Position numbers and translations under genes: made by a program
Assembly (NCBI GenBank): GCA_022559985.1
Contig: JAFJTR010000184.1
Coordinates: 1 to 16,857, forward strand
Direction: 5' to 3'
DNA length: 16,857 nt
Source of the DNA: Parastagonospora avenae f. sp. tritici 18332-5
Lineage: Eukaryota; Ascomycota; Dothideomycetes; Pleosporales; Phaeosphaeriaceae
Notes under the pieces: model-generated
Told to the model about the DNA's origin: nothing
Seen by the model: the letters and a program-made list of their open reading frames with translations, nothing else
Database searches by the model: none
Shown here: positions 8,827-16,857 of the stretch, one piece after another
How the letters are laid out: each line of letters starts with the position of its first letter
Position numbering within the stretch: the stretch's first letter is position 1

Positions 8827-10293
8827 ATGCAGGAAGTCCCTCACGTACCCGGCGTTCAGGTCCCTCGTCAAGGGCCTGGCTATGATGCCGCTCACAACGG
8901 CGATGTCTACGCCTCTGGGCCGCCAGACTACAGCTTGGATGGCATCTCCGAGGGCAAAAAGAGCGACCCGGAACTTGCACCTGTCGAAAAGTCCGCGACC
9001 GTGCAAGAAGGTCACGAAAAGTTCAACCGCTTGGGATGGAAACGCCTCACTGTCTGCCTCATCGTCGAGGCCATTGCTCTTGGATCCCTCAGCATTCCCA
9101 GCGCTTTCGCGAAGCTTGGTATGATCGCTGGTGTGATCATGTGCATAGGACTTGGACTTATCGCAATCTACACTTCGTACGTCGTTGGTCAAGTCAAGAT
9201 GAGATATCCCCTGGTGAACCACTACTCGGACGCTGTCGAACTCATCTGGGGACGATTCGGAAAAGAGTTGACCGGTGTTATGTTTGCGCTCTTCCTTATT
9301 CTCTTGGTCGGATCGCATGCGCTCACCGGAACTATTGCATGGATCAACATCATCGGCAATTACGACACCTGTGCATTGGTCTGGAGTGTGATCTCTTTGA
9401 TCATCCTCCTGCTCCTCGCATTGCCACCCACCTTCGCCGAATTCGCATGGCTCGGCTACATCGACTTTGTCAGTATCATTGCGGCAATTCTCGTCACGAT
9501 CGTCGCTACTGGTGTCCAGGCGCACAGCGCACCTGGTGGTCTTGGTGCAGTCAACTGGTCTGCATACCCACCCCCCGAGACCACTTTCTACGAGGCTTTC
9601 CTTGCGACCACCAACATCATTTTCGCGTACTCGTTCGCCGTCTGTCAATTCTCATTCATGTCTGAGATGCACACTCCAAAAGACTACGTCAAGTCCATCT
9701 GGGCGCTCGGCTTGATCGAGATCTTCATCTACACACTGACAGGTGGCCTCGTTTACGCTTTTGTTGGACAGGATGTGAAGTCGCCCGCTCTTCTGTCTGC
9801 TGGAAACACCATTTCTCGCATCGCTTTCGGAATCGCACTCCCTGTCATCTTCATCTCCGGCAGTATCAACGGTACCGTTGTCGGCCGCTTCATCATGGAC
9901 CGCGCGTTCGCCAACAGCCCAATCCGATTTGTGGCAACCCCGAAGGCATGGGGAGTCTGGTTTGTGCTGATCACTATCATCACAATCATCGGCTGGATCA
10001 TTGCTGAGGCTATCCCCTTCTTCAATGCCCTGCTTGGATTGATCTCTTCGCTTTTCATCTCCGGTTTCACATTTTACTTCCCCGCGCTCTTCTGGTTCCA
10101 ACTCATCAAGGTCGGCAAGTGGAACGACGGCTGGAGGAATATTTCACTCTCCATCTTGAACTCTTGCACGTTCTTGATCGGCATCGCAGTCCTCGGATGT
10201 GGTACATATGCATCGGTCGAGGACATCATCACGCAGTACAACTCGGGCAGCGTCAGGGGTGCCTTTACTTGTTCCGCGCAGTCTTACGCTTGA
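8827..10293 (+). CDS. amino acid transporter of the AAAP (Aa_trans) family, Mtr-like
   Basis: A single 488-residue exon. Residues 1-70 are a polar, Pro/Gly-rich cytosolic tail. About eleven hydrophobic segments follow, e.g. 73-91, 98-120, 150-170, 182-200, 212-230, 256-276, 290-312, 330-350, 374-394, 401-425 and 443-462. The first, TVCLIVEAIALGSLSIPSAF with GMIAGVI after it, matches the N-terminal core of Aa_trans permeases, and the general pattern is that of Neurospora Mtr-type neutral/aromatic amino acid permeases of the plasma membrane, which work as proton symporters. Substrate cannot be told from sequence. The ATG at 8827 is the first in frame and gives the usual N-terminal tail length. 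Intact, no introns, with a 3' spacer of 374 bp before the next gene. The large antisense frames opposite it are by-products of its codon use. Confidence 0.92.
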   Translation: MQEVPHVPGVQVPRQGPGYDAAHNGDVYASGPPDYSLDGISEGKKSDPELAPVEKSATVQEGHEKFNRLGWKRLTVCLIVEAIALGSLSIPSAFAKLGMIAGVIMCIGLGLIAIYTSYVVGQVKMRYPLVNHYSDAVELIWGRFGKELTGVMFALFLILLVGSHALTGTIAWINIIGNYDTCALVWSVISLIILLLLALPPTFAEFAWLGYIDFVSIIAAILVTIVATGVQAHSAPGGLGAVNWSAYPPPETTFYEAFLATTNIIFAYSFAVCQFSFMSEMHTPKDYVKSIWALGLIEIFIYTLTGGLVYAFVGQDVKSPALLSAGNTISRIAFGIALPVIFISGSINGTVVGRFIMDRAFANSPIRFVATPKAWGVWFVLITIITIIGWIIAEAIPFFNALLGLISSLFISGFTFYFPALFWFQLIKVGKWNDGWRNISLSILNSCTFLIGIAVLGCGTYASVEDIITQYNSGSVRGAFTCSAQSYA

Positions 10294-10667
10294 AAGGGGT
10301 CGCATCATAGCGTGGAGTTTTGGATTGTTGTACGATTATGAGTGCAGCGTTAGTGCGCAGGACCAAGTTGGAGCGTCAGCGATAGCGGTAGCCAGACAGC
10401 TCTTATTACTAGTTATGTATGAATGAACAACGTTTATTACACTTCTCCCATTCACGATTGACCTTTTCTCACAGCCATTGTTTTTTGAGAGGCTTGTAGT
10501 TCCTTAGTCACTGCTGTACCTACTCTCACCGCCGAATTAAGCCTAGCGCCGTCTAGCTTTTGACGCAGCTTCACCAGCTCTCAGCCTTCTAGCAAAATCA
10601 ACCTCACCTTCTCTTGGTGCTACTATCCACAACTTAAAATCACGTCTTCGACGCCTTCAACCCCTCG
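10294..10667. other. intergenic spacer: transporter 3' region and promoter/leader of the F-box-like gene
   Basis: No gene is visible. The second half is pyrimidine-rich (about 10555-10665) and ends in cccctcgATGgcg, a plausible fungal leader. No TATA box or polyadenylation signal stands out. Confidence 0.5.
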
Positions 10668-12539
10668 ATGGCGATAATCGAAGAGGTTTTGACGTCGTAT
10701 GCGGCTCTGCTGCTCGCCCCTCCAATCAGGCCTGCGCTAGAGACGACGTCGACCACGGTACCTCAGCTGCCAAGCGAATCAAGTACCACAGAAACGCAAA
10801 AGACAGCTTCAATTTTTGGACCAGACAGTATCGCATATCAGAGCGAGGGTGCAAGCCCATCGCACTCTATTCCTCCCTCACCTGCTGCGATTCATGACCT
10901 TGGACAAACAATCGCAAAAAATTTACCTGCAGGTACAAATACCACAGAGTCGGAATTCGAGCTAGCGTCCACGGTAACCTACTGTGCGAAGCCGTTTGCG
11001 CACGCCAGTCTTCATAAGAACAAATCAGATTCTGCATCATATCCTGGGGAGACACCCAACCCCGAGCGTACTTCTAAGCAGAACCTTGTCGTCGAGTCCA
11101 GTGAAATAAGCACGATGAGCCCGCAGCTTCTAGAGCAGATGCAGACTGATGCGTCGGAGGGTATCATTCGCACGATACATGAATTTATCGAGGAGGAGCG
11201 ACGCCACAACTTTTGCTTCCTTGGACAGCATGCGCATCGCTTCATGGACCATCGCGACCTTCTGATCGTGTCTAAAGCTACTGGCGACGATATTCGTGCC
11301 ACATTGGAACTTAGCGGCAATCTGCACCTCCAAGAATATACCAAGGACGGCTGGTACACATTCGACGAACCCAAGCGCAACAACCCAAGTCACACCGTCG
11401 CCATAACTCTCGCACATGGAGAGGACCTAATGATTGAGAACTTGGCCATTCGTATATCCCAACGCAACGCTAAACCCCGCGTCATCCCAGTAAATACATG
11501 GCTCCGAGAGACCTACAACTGGGATGACCAATGGGCTATGAGATTCCCCAAGATGCAATACGAGAAGCAGCAATATTGGTGGAAGAACAACGGCCAAAAC
11601 TTCAGGATCTTTGACTTGCCACGAGAGCTTCGTGATGCTATCTACATTCAGATGATTGGTCCGGTGGTCCTACCAGACACTCACCATGGACAGGTCGTCA
11701 TCGGAAAGGGTGTATCGTACAGGAGCGCGGAACGACTAGGGCGAAATCTCGACGCCGATATCGATGGCCCCAACATGACCATAATGCGCGTCTGCAAGGA
11801 CTTCCGTAAAGAAGCCACCATGGTCGCGAGCAGGGACACGCTCAAACGGTTCCGACAAGTCGCTCACACACGAGCAAACAACCAGATTCGCCAACCTTCC
11901 GACGCTATCCCTAATATCCTAGCCTCGGTCTTAAGCAATCCTCCACACGCCTTGTTTCTTCGAAACATACAGCTAGAGATGTCAGCCGCAGCGTACTTTG
12001 CATCTATCAACATTGTGCCCGGTCTCAACGATCCTTTTGCAAGCAAATTTGGCGCATTTCAACTACGCCACCTGGCCAGATTTCCCGCCCTCCGCAACCT
12101 CGACTTCCGCTTCATCAGCCCCAAGCACCCCGGCGCTCTCTGTCCGTGGGCCAAGGTATATGGCACGAGTGTCCACGGCGCACACGCGTGTCAGAAGATC
12201 TGGATCGACTGGTTCTTCACGCTCGCGTGGGATACACTGCGGACACTTAGGGCGCCTTACGGCATACGCTACACACTCTCCGGCTGCGTCAAGACGAGCA
12301 CTAGATTGCTCTGGGAGCAGTTCCTAAACTATGCACGCACCGACCAAGCAGTTGATATGCAGACTGAGGAAGCGATGATCAGAGTGACCTATGGGCCGGG
12401 TGAGTGTAAGTGCACGACGCGCTGCTCGAGGAAAGACGCGGAGGGGGGTGGAGTTTCCGTGTTCACAGATAATGAGATCAAGGCTATTGATGGGCTGGAA
12501 GAACATATTGATGATATGTACTGGCAATTTGCGGATTAG
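10668..12539 (+). CDS. F-box-like ('LPRELRD') protein of unknown function
   Basis: A single 623-residue exon. Residues 1-150 are Ser/Thr/Pro-rich and probably disordered. Residues 152-310 form a charged region that I do not recognise. At 313-332, FRIFDLPRELRDAIYIQMIG matches the degenerate F-box-like motif common in large Dothideomycete families (…LPxELRdxIY…). It is followed by the usual MRVCKDFRKEA (373-383) and PALRNLDFRF (473-482) blocks. A small cysteine cluster (Cys580, Cys582, Cys586) sits near the C-terminus. True F-box proteins bind Skp1 and recruit substrates to SCF ubiquitin ligases; for this subfamily that role is only presumed. The ATG at 10668 is the first in frame; a later ATG at residue 150 could also serve. 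Intact, no introns, with no functional link to its neighbours. Confidence 0.85.
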   Translation: MAIIEEVLTSYAALLLAPPIRPALETTSTTVPQLPSESSTTETQKTASIFGPDSIAYQSEGASPSHSIPPSPAAIHDLGQTIAKNLPAGTNTTESEFELASTVTYCAKPFAHASLHKNKSDSASYPGETPNPERTSKQNLVVESSEISTMSPQLLEQMQTDASEGIIRTIHEFIEEERRHNFCFLGQHAHRFMDHRDLLIVSKATGDDIRATLELSGNLHLQEYTKDGWYTFDEPKRNNPSHTVAITLAHGEDLMIENLAIRISQRNAKPRVIPVNTWLRETYNWDDQWAMRFPKMQYEKQQYWWKNNGQNFRIFDLPRELRDAIYIQMIGPVVLPDTHHGQVVIGKGVSYRSAERLGRNLDADIDGPNMTIMRVCKDFRKEATMVASRDTLKRFRQVAHTRANNQIRQPSDAIPNILASVLSNPPHALFLRNIQLEMSAAAYFASINIVPGLNDPFASKFGAFQLRHLARFPALRNLDFRFISPKHPGALCPWAKVYGTSVHGAHACQKIWIDWFFTLAWDTLRTLRAPYGIRYTLSGCVKTSTRLLWEQFLNYARTDQAVDMQTEEAMIRVTYGPGECKCTTRCSRKDAEGGGVSVFTDNEIKAIDGLEEHIDDMYWQFAD

Positions 12540-13011
12540 AGCGTGTCGGAGATGTAGGAATTAGGTGGAGCGGAGAGGGGATACATGCACAAGATTGATG
12601 GTGTGAAGCGTGTACGGTCTGGGCAAGTGTGGATCTGAGCAAGCACACATTCGAAGAATGAGGATAGAATAATACGAAATTACGCAAGAGGATAGGCTCT
12701 CGAGTCTAAGTTAAATGCAATGGCGTTGCAACTCGCCATACATGGGTTTTCCTACCACTGTCCCCAACTGTGAACGGTCTGTAGGCACTGTATTCCAGCT
12801 ACCTAGTCCAGACGCTATTTACAGTCAAGATAAGGAGAAAGTGAAAGAGTTGGGCTATCAACCCATGTTGTTTGTGTTCGCGCACGGTCCACGTGCTGCT
12901 GAGGCAAGGACCAAGGTGAGGGATAGAAGGGAAGGAAGCGACTAGGCTAGCAGCCTAGTCATGTGATCCAGGGCTCAGCCCGTTACACCAACACTGAGTA
13001 TCTTCCCGTAA
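12540..13011. other. spacer between the F-box-like gene and the repeat-rich end
   Basis: It holds the 3' end of the F-box-like gene and two short open frames (12715-12945 in frame 1, 12963-13151 in frame 3) without recognisable motifs. The first shares the reading frame of the coding relic downstream and could be an eroded upstream part of it, but I cannot support that. A strong small hairpin lies at 12940-12960. Confidence 0.4.
12940..12960. repeat. perfect 9-bp inverted repeat with 3-base loop
   Basis: Arms gactaggct (12940-12948) and agcctagtc (12952-12960) are exact reverse complements around agc. It could be a hairpin, a transposon footprint or chance; no partner copy is seen in the window. 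Confidence 0.5.
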
Positions 13012-13455
13012 AGCGGTTTCATCACGAATATGAACAAGGTACTTGCACTCCGCACGATACAGAATATCATTGGTCGCCTTGTCTTCCTCTCACCTGGACG
13101 TCAACCCACGTGGTCCAAGTTGAAGTGCCCATAACAACGGAGCAGTATTGAAGCCTTACATGCGTTGATCAGCATCGAGCCAGCAGCTGTATCCCACAAG
13201 CGTGCTAAGTACATGGTAAAGAGCCTTCTGGTTGGATTCGGATGCGCAACCTAGCACACTGTTTATCATGTACTTGAAGGTGACTTTGGGAGGCAGACAT
13301 GATGATACCCACTCATAGGAGATCCTATCGAGAAGCTCAAGGCCGCGGCTGAGGACGTGATGAGTGTGTTTGAACGCTATTGTCTTCTCAGTGAGGAACA
13401 GTTGTTCAATGCAATACTCAATGATTTCGGCTTTGCTGAGAGACTGTATATGTGA
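13012..13455 (+). pseudogene. coding relic of unknown family with four internal stops, 5' of the transposons
   Basis: One frame reads protein-like sequence throughout (e.g. MNKVLALRTIQNIIGRLVF, AAVSHKRAKYMVKSLLVGFG, YPLIGDPIEKLKAAAEDV, LLSEEQLFNAILNDFGFAE). It is interrupted by TAA (13132), TAG (13252), TGA (13300) and TGA (13303), with a further TAA before it at 13009. All can arise from CAA, CAG or CGA by C-to-T change and there is no frameshift, the same decay style as the transposases downstream. Near its end, at gtgagc (13452), a donor-like site is followed by acgtag 46 bp on, just before the TA where the Fot1-like element sits. I do not recognise the family; it could be a host exon or part of another repeat. 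Confidence 0.45.
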
Positions 13456-13502
13456 GCTTCATACAGGATCATCTTTCTGAACTGTGCTTAACGTAGATAC
13501 TA

Positions 13503-13550
13503 ACGCCAAGCAGCACCCCGCGCCCACTGTAGGCCCGCGCACAAGAACAC
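13503..13550 (+). repeat. left terminal inverted repeat of the Fot1-like element
   Basis: Begins acgccaagcagcaccccgcg and is matched by the reverse complement of 15580-15627 at 46 of 48 positions. Preceded by TA. Confidence 0.92.
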
Positions 13551-13654
13551 CACATTTACCACCTACACAAATGAGGTTATTGAGCCACACTACAACACTG
13601 TATACAGATAATATCATAGAGTGCTAGTAAATAGAGCCTTGCGAACAATTTATA

Positions 13655-15529
13655 CTATCTGAATCTTGATGGTCTGTTAACGTTGCGGCCCAATCGGGTT
13701 TGGCGCGTTGGTGCCGGTGAATCAGCCCTTTCAACCACACCACCCATTGCACTACCCACTGCACCACCTACACGTTTCTGCTTCTTCTTAGGCTTAGGTA
13801 GTGCTTTTGAAGCTTTGCGCTTACCCGTTTAGGAAGTTTTGAGAGCTTTCTGACAGTCTCTTTCCTCTCTTCGGCGCTGCTTTTCAGCCTCTCTCTTAGC
13901 CTTCTGAATCTCCTTCACCTCACGCTGCTTCTTAGCAGCCTCTTGCCTCGCTTCTTTGTCCTTTTGATCAAGTACTTTCTTAGCCTTTTGAAGCTCTCGT
14001 CTGGTCTGATTGGCTGCCTTTTGAGCTACTTTTGCCTCATCTTTCTTGACTATTTCAGTACGGGCTCTTTCAAGGTGCCTTAGTGAAAACCACTTAGCGT
14101 TGGTAGACTGCTTTTTGCTCCCTCCAACGAGCAGGCGTCTACTATAGTTTGTACGCTTATTGTGAATATTAAGGGATGCAATCAGCCCTGTATTTTCATG
14201 CCGCAGAAGCTTGGTTTCAGTGCTAGCGCGGTGAATTGCTCTCTCAAGCTTCTTAAACCGTTCATCAGTCTAATCAATGACTATCTGCGCTAACAACTGC
14301 TCTGTATGCCTCCAGTCGGCTGGTGAGAGGTGAGATACGTCTCCTAGATTGATTTGATTCGGTGGTGTTGTGTACTTGAACTTCTTAGTAACATTCGTCT
14401 AGTCTTATAGCCATATACTAGTGGCTGCAAAAGCAGCTAAGATGTTGGATTCAGACGCTGCAGAAGCCCAAGCTTGCTTAAATAAGCTATAGAAATCCGG
14501 TTTTTTCACTAGCAGAAGCCCCTAAGAGCGTTGCTGCTGCTTACGAAGTTCAGACGAATAGGCGGTTAAAAGTGGACTGAAAATCCCCACATTAAGTGGC
14601 TAAAGGCTGTGCGTTGAATGAGACAGAAACTTCATAATTATTATACGATTCTTGGTCGCGTAGTCCAAGAATTGCATAGATATATGGCTGCTGTGGCCAT
14701 CCATGATAAGTAATCGCCATAATCTTCGAGCTTTTTCTTTCGTCTAGTCGTTAAAGCGCTGTATATACGCCATGCTAAGCTCTATATTAGTCCAGCCGTT
14801 CGGAGATGAGCTGATAATAACGTCCTCTGCTTTAGCCAGTATATCCATCACCCAGTTTAACTAAATAGCTCCCTTCTTGCCTTAGTAAATAAGACATGTT
14901 GGCAGCTTCGTCCCATCTCCGCAGATAGTGGGAGCAACAGTAGCCCACTCTCTGTTACCATCTTGAATAGGTGCATTATTGCCTTTGCTCTCCTATACAG
15001 CCTTACTAAACACTCTAGTCGACTTAGCTTCGACTCTAATTATAAAGCCCTTCTCATCCATATTGTATGATAGACGCTGCTCTATCTCATATTCTGCTAC
15101 TTTCTCATACAACAGATTGAAGTATGAGTCGTAATTCTCGAGAGAATCAGCCTAGTAGCGTACGCGGTCGATGCTAGGTCCCTATTAAGTGAATATTTCG
15201 TCTTAGTTGCGGTTAAGGAAGTTGTCAACCCAGCTTTGTGAGAGCTCTCTGCCGGCTATTTCGCTTGCGAAATTTCGCATCATCTCTCGTGTAGGTAAAA
15301 GGCCTTTCAAAAAGAGCTCAGTAAGGTATTCTATAAGTCCTCTTTCCTGTTGTGGGTGTATGGCTCGCGATTCTGCGACACGGTCGGCTCTTGGGCGTGA
15401 GACGCCTCTCCATCTTCGGGAGACTGCAGTGCGGCTGCAACCATGCTTTTCAGCAACTTCCTGGTACATATTTAATTCTACTCGCTCGCACTGTTCTAAA
15501 TCTGCAATTGCATTATCGACCTTGTTCAT
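13655..15529 (-). pseudogene. Fot1-like transposase with 14 in-frame stops and a mutated catalytic residue
   Basis: From ATG 15529 to TAG 13655 there are 625 codons in one unshifted frame. Domain order: an N-terminal helix-turn-helix (KHGCSRTAVSRRWRG), then a CENP-B-type HTH region (PQQERGLIEYLTELFLKGLLPT…WVDNFLNRN), then a DDE domain with NMDEKGF (first Asp, 15056-15058), LIMDGHSSH (second Asp, 14699-14701) and PLNVGIFSPL. In the last of these the third Asp of the DD35D triad is Asn (codon 14591-14593). A Lys/Glu/Arg-rich coiled tail follows (about 13840-14130). In-frame stops, all TAG or TAA, lie at 13829, 14270, 14399, 14405, 14522, 14600, 14744, 14861, 14882, 14993, 15152, 15182, 15185 and 15203 (plus-strand left coordinates). 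This is the pattern of RIP: transitions without indels. Confidence 0.9.
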
Positions 15530-15579
15530 AGTGGTTGAGATATCTTGTGTTGAAAGTAGTGGGTAGTCTGGTGGTTGCC

Positions 15580-15627
15580 GTGTTCGTGTGCGCGGGCCTA
15601 AAGTGGGCGCGGGGTGCTGCTTGGCGT
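15580..15627 (-). repeat. right terminal inverted repeat of the Fot1-like element
   Basis: Reverse complement of 13503-13550 with two mismatches; ends …ttggcgt and is followed by TA (15628-15629). Confidence 0.92.
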
Positions 15628-15629
15628 TA

Positions 15630-16857
15630 AGCGAGTCGCGCACCCCACCAACTTTCTGAACCTATTTCACCTCAACCTGCAATGGCTCTACACCACAACA
15701 CTACAATGCCTTCAGCTGAAGGCGATATTCAGCTTGCTATCTTGTCTCTCAATTCTAGCTAAATACAGAGCAATTGACATGCTGCTACAATCTTCAGCGT
15801 TCCTGAGAGCACACTGCGCGACCGACGCGCTGGAAAGCCTGCCCGACGCGATTGTGAGCCCAACTTAAAGAAGCTTACCCAGCCAGAAGAGGAGGTGATT
15901 GTCAGCTATATACTCAACCTAGATCAACGTTGATTTGCGCCTACGTACGCAGCTGTACGTGATATGGCTGATAAGCTGCTCTCGGCGCGTGGTGGCTCTC
16001 CGGTAGGCGGAGACTGGCCGCGCAACTTTGTCAAGCGTACAGATAGTCTTACATCGCGTTTCAATCGAGCCTACGATAGGCAGAGAGCTCTCTGCGAGGA
16101 TCTAGTCTTAATTAGGAGCTAGTTTGAGCTCGTAGAGCACACAAAGGCCAAGTACAGCATCTGTAATAATGACGTCTACAACTTCGACGAGGCTGGCTTT
16201 ATAATAGGCAAGATCACGACCCAGCTCGTCGTGACAGGAGCAGAGAGGAGAGGCCGACTAAAAGCTATCCAGCCTGGCAATCGCGAATAGACGACTGTGA
16301 TCCAGGATATCAACGCTGCTGGCTGGGCTATCCCACCATTCATTATCTTTGCTGGCAAGCACCACCTATCTGCCTGGTACGAGGAGGATATCCCGCGCAA
16401 CTGGGCTATCGCAGTCAGCGACAAAGGCTGGACGACCAACGAGATAGGAGTTAAGTAGCTGAAGCACTTCATTAAGCATACAGAGGGCAAGGTGGTTAGG
16501 GCGCGTCGGCTACTTATCCTCGATGGCCATGAGAGCCAACACTCCCTTGAGTTTCAAGAGCTTTGCAAGGAGAACAATATCTACACGCTCTGCATGCCGC
16601 CCCACTCATCCCACCTGCTACAGCCGCTTGACGTTGGCTGCTTCTCGCCATTGAAGCGCGCGTACAGCCGGGAGATCGAGGCGCTGATCCGCGATCACAT
16701 CAACCACATTACGAAGCTTGAATTTCTGCCAGCCTTTAAGGCAGCCTTCACGCGATCATTTACGTCAGCCAATATCTGCTCAGCCTTTCGAGGCGCAGGC
16801 CTTGTCCCACTCCAGCCAGACGTTGTTCTGTCAAAGCTAGATGTGCGGCTCCGTACA
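15630..16857 (+). mobile_element. second, different Fot1/pogo-type transposon, 3' end outside the window
   Basis: The sequence from 15630 (agcgagtcgcgcaccccacc…) is a GC-rich presumed terminal repeat and leader that begins right after the TA shared with the first element. The transposase starts at 15706. The right terminal repeat would lie beyond 16857, so the left boundary is inferred from the neighbouring element and TA, not from paired repeats. Confidence 0.75.
15706..16857 (+). pseudogene. Fot1-like transposase with six in-frame stops, open at the window end
   Basis: 384 codons from ATG 15706 to the last base, in one frame. Landmarks: N-terminal psq-like HTH (FSVPESTLRDRRAGKPARR), a CENP-B HTH (LTQPEEEVIVSYILNL… and GDWPRNFVKR), then the DDE domain: YNFDEAGF (Asp, codon 161, 16186), LLILDGHES (Asp, codon 273, 16522) and HLLQPLDVGCFSPLKRAY (Asp, codon 309, 16630). 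The spacing is DD35D and the triad is intact. Stops are at codons 19 (TAA, 15760), 24 (TGA, 15775), 76 (TGA, 15931), 139 (TAG, 16120), 195 (TAG, 16288) and 251 (TAG, 16456). The three TAGs sit where the family usually has Trp (SWFEL, REWTTVIQ, KWLKHF), i.e. TGG to TAG. It differs clearly in sequence from the minus-strand transposase. Confidence 0.9.

Larger units (their letters stand above)
13503..15627 (-). mobile_element. complete but dead Fot1/pogo-type (Tc1-mariner superfamily) DNA transposon
   Basis: Bounded by 48-bp terminal inverted repeats (two mismatches) and flanked by TA on both sides (13501-13502 and 15628-15629), the target duplication expected for this superfamily. It is 2125 bp long and contains one long transposase frame on the minus strand (13655-15529) with 14 stops. 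The bases between the transposase end and the left repeat (13551-13654) show nothing else. Confidence 0.9.

Noticed and set aside
8615..9124. Plus-strand frame overlapping the transporter start
   Set aside because: Runs out of frame into the transporter coding region; the transporter frame is the one with clear membrane-permease pattern.
8803..9648. Long antisense open frame (281 residues) opposite the amino acid transporter
   Set aside because: Asp/Glu/Ser-rich translation with no family pattern; expected mirror of a hydrophobic, GC-rich coding sequence on the plus strand.
9652..10101. Second antisense open frame (149 residues) opposite the transporter
   Set aside because: Same reason: shadow of the membrane protein, no motif and no promoter.
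15207..15566. Plus-strand frame of 119 residues inside the first transposon
   Set aside because: Opposite the helix-turn-helix region of the minus-strand transposase; a shadow.
16176..16490. Minus-strand frame inside the second transposon
   Set aside because: Opposite the DDE domain of the plus-strand transposase; a shadow.

Overview
The window reads as DNA of a filamentous ascomycete (Pezizomycotina, most likely Dothideomycetes). The evidence is short introns of about 40-70 bp with GT/GC...AG ends, CT-rich leaders, fungal-specific families (DUF7580, C2H2 'WFEHEL' finger proteins, an 'LPRELRD' F-box-like protein, an Mtr-type amino acid permease), and two Fot1/pogo-type DNA transposons. Both transposons are broken almost only by C-to-T type stop codons, the mark of repeat-induced point mutation (RIP). 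All family names come from recalled family patterns; no search was run.

Region 1 (1-6.3 kb) is a decayed accessory block. On the minus strand, from 4806 down to 263, lie a C2H2 zinc-finger gene lacking its N-terminus, a middle segment of unknown family, and an acidic ankyrin-like segment. They may be pieces of one long gene. Breaks are an in-frame TAA at 4256, a frameshift near 3753, a small direct/inverted repeat cluster at 2981-3134 and a TAA at 1250. On the plus strand, from about 4810 to 6259, lies a DUF7580 gene that also lacks its N-terminus. The two genes abut head-to-head with at most a few bases between their recognisable coding sequences, so this looks like a rearrangement junction and not an ordinary divergent promoter.

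Region 2 (6.6-12.6 kb) is normal, intact gene space, all on the plus strand: a four-exon histidine-phosphatase (phosphoglycerate mutase-like) gene that includes a GC-AG intron, an intronless amino acid transporter of the AAAP/Mtr type, and an intronless 623-residue F-box-like protein.

Region 3 (12.6 kb to the end) is repeat-rich. A coding relic with four internal stops (13012-13455) is followed by a complete Fot1-like element in minus orientation (13503-15627; 48-bp terminal inverted repeats, TA target duplication, 14 in-frame stops, no frameshift, third catalytic Asp changed to Asn). Directly next to it, with only the TA between them, is a second, different Fot1-like element in plus orientation. 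It has six in-frame stops, no frameshift, an intact DD35D triad, and runs off the window end.

No convincing new defence or metabolic system is visible. The most notable structures are the head-to-head truncated gene pair and the stop-only decay of the transposons, with similar nonsense changes in the neighbouring multicopy-family genes.
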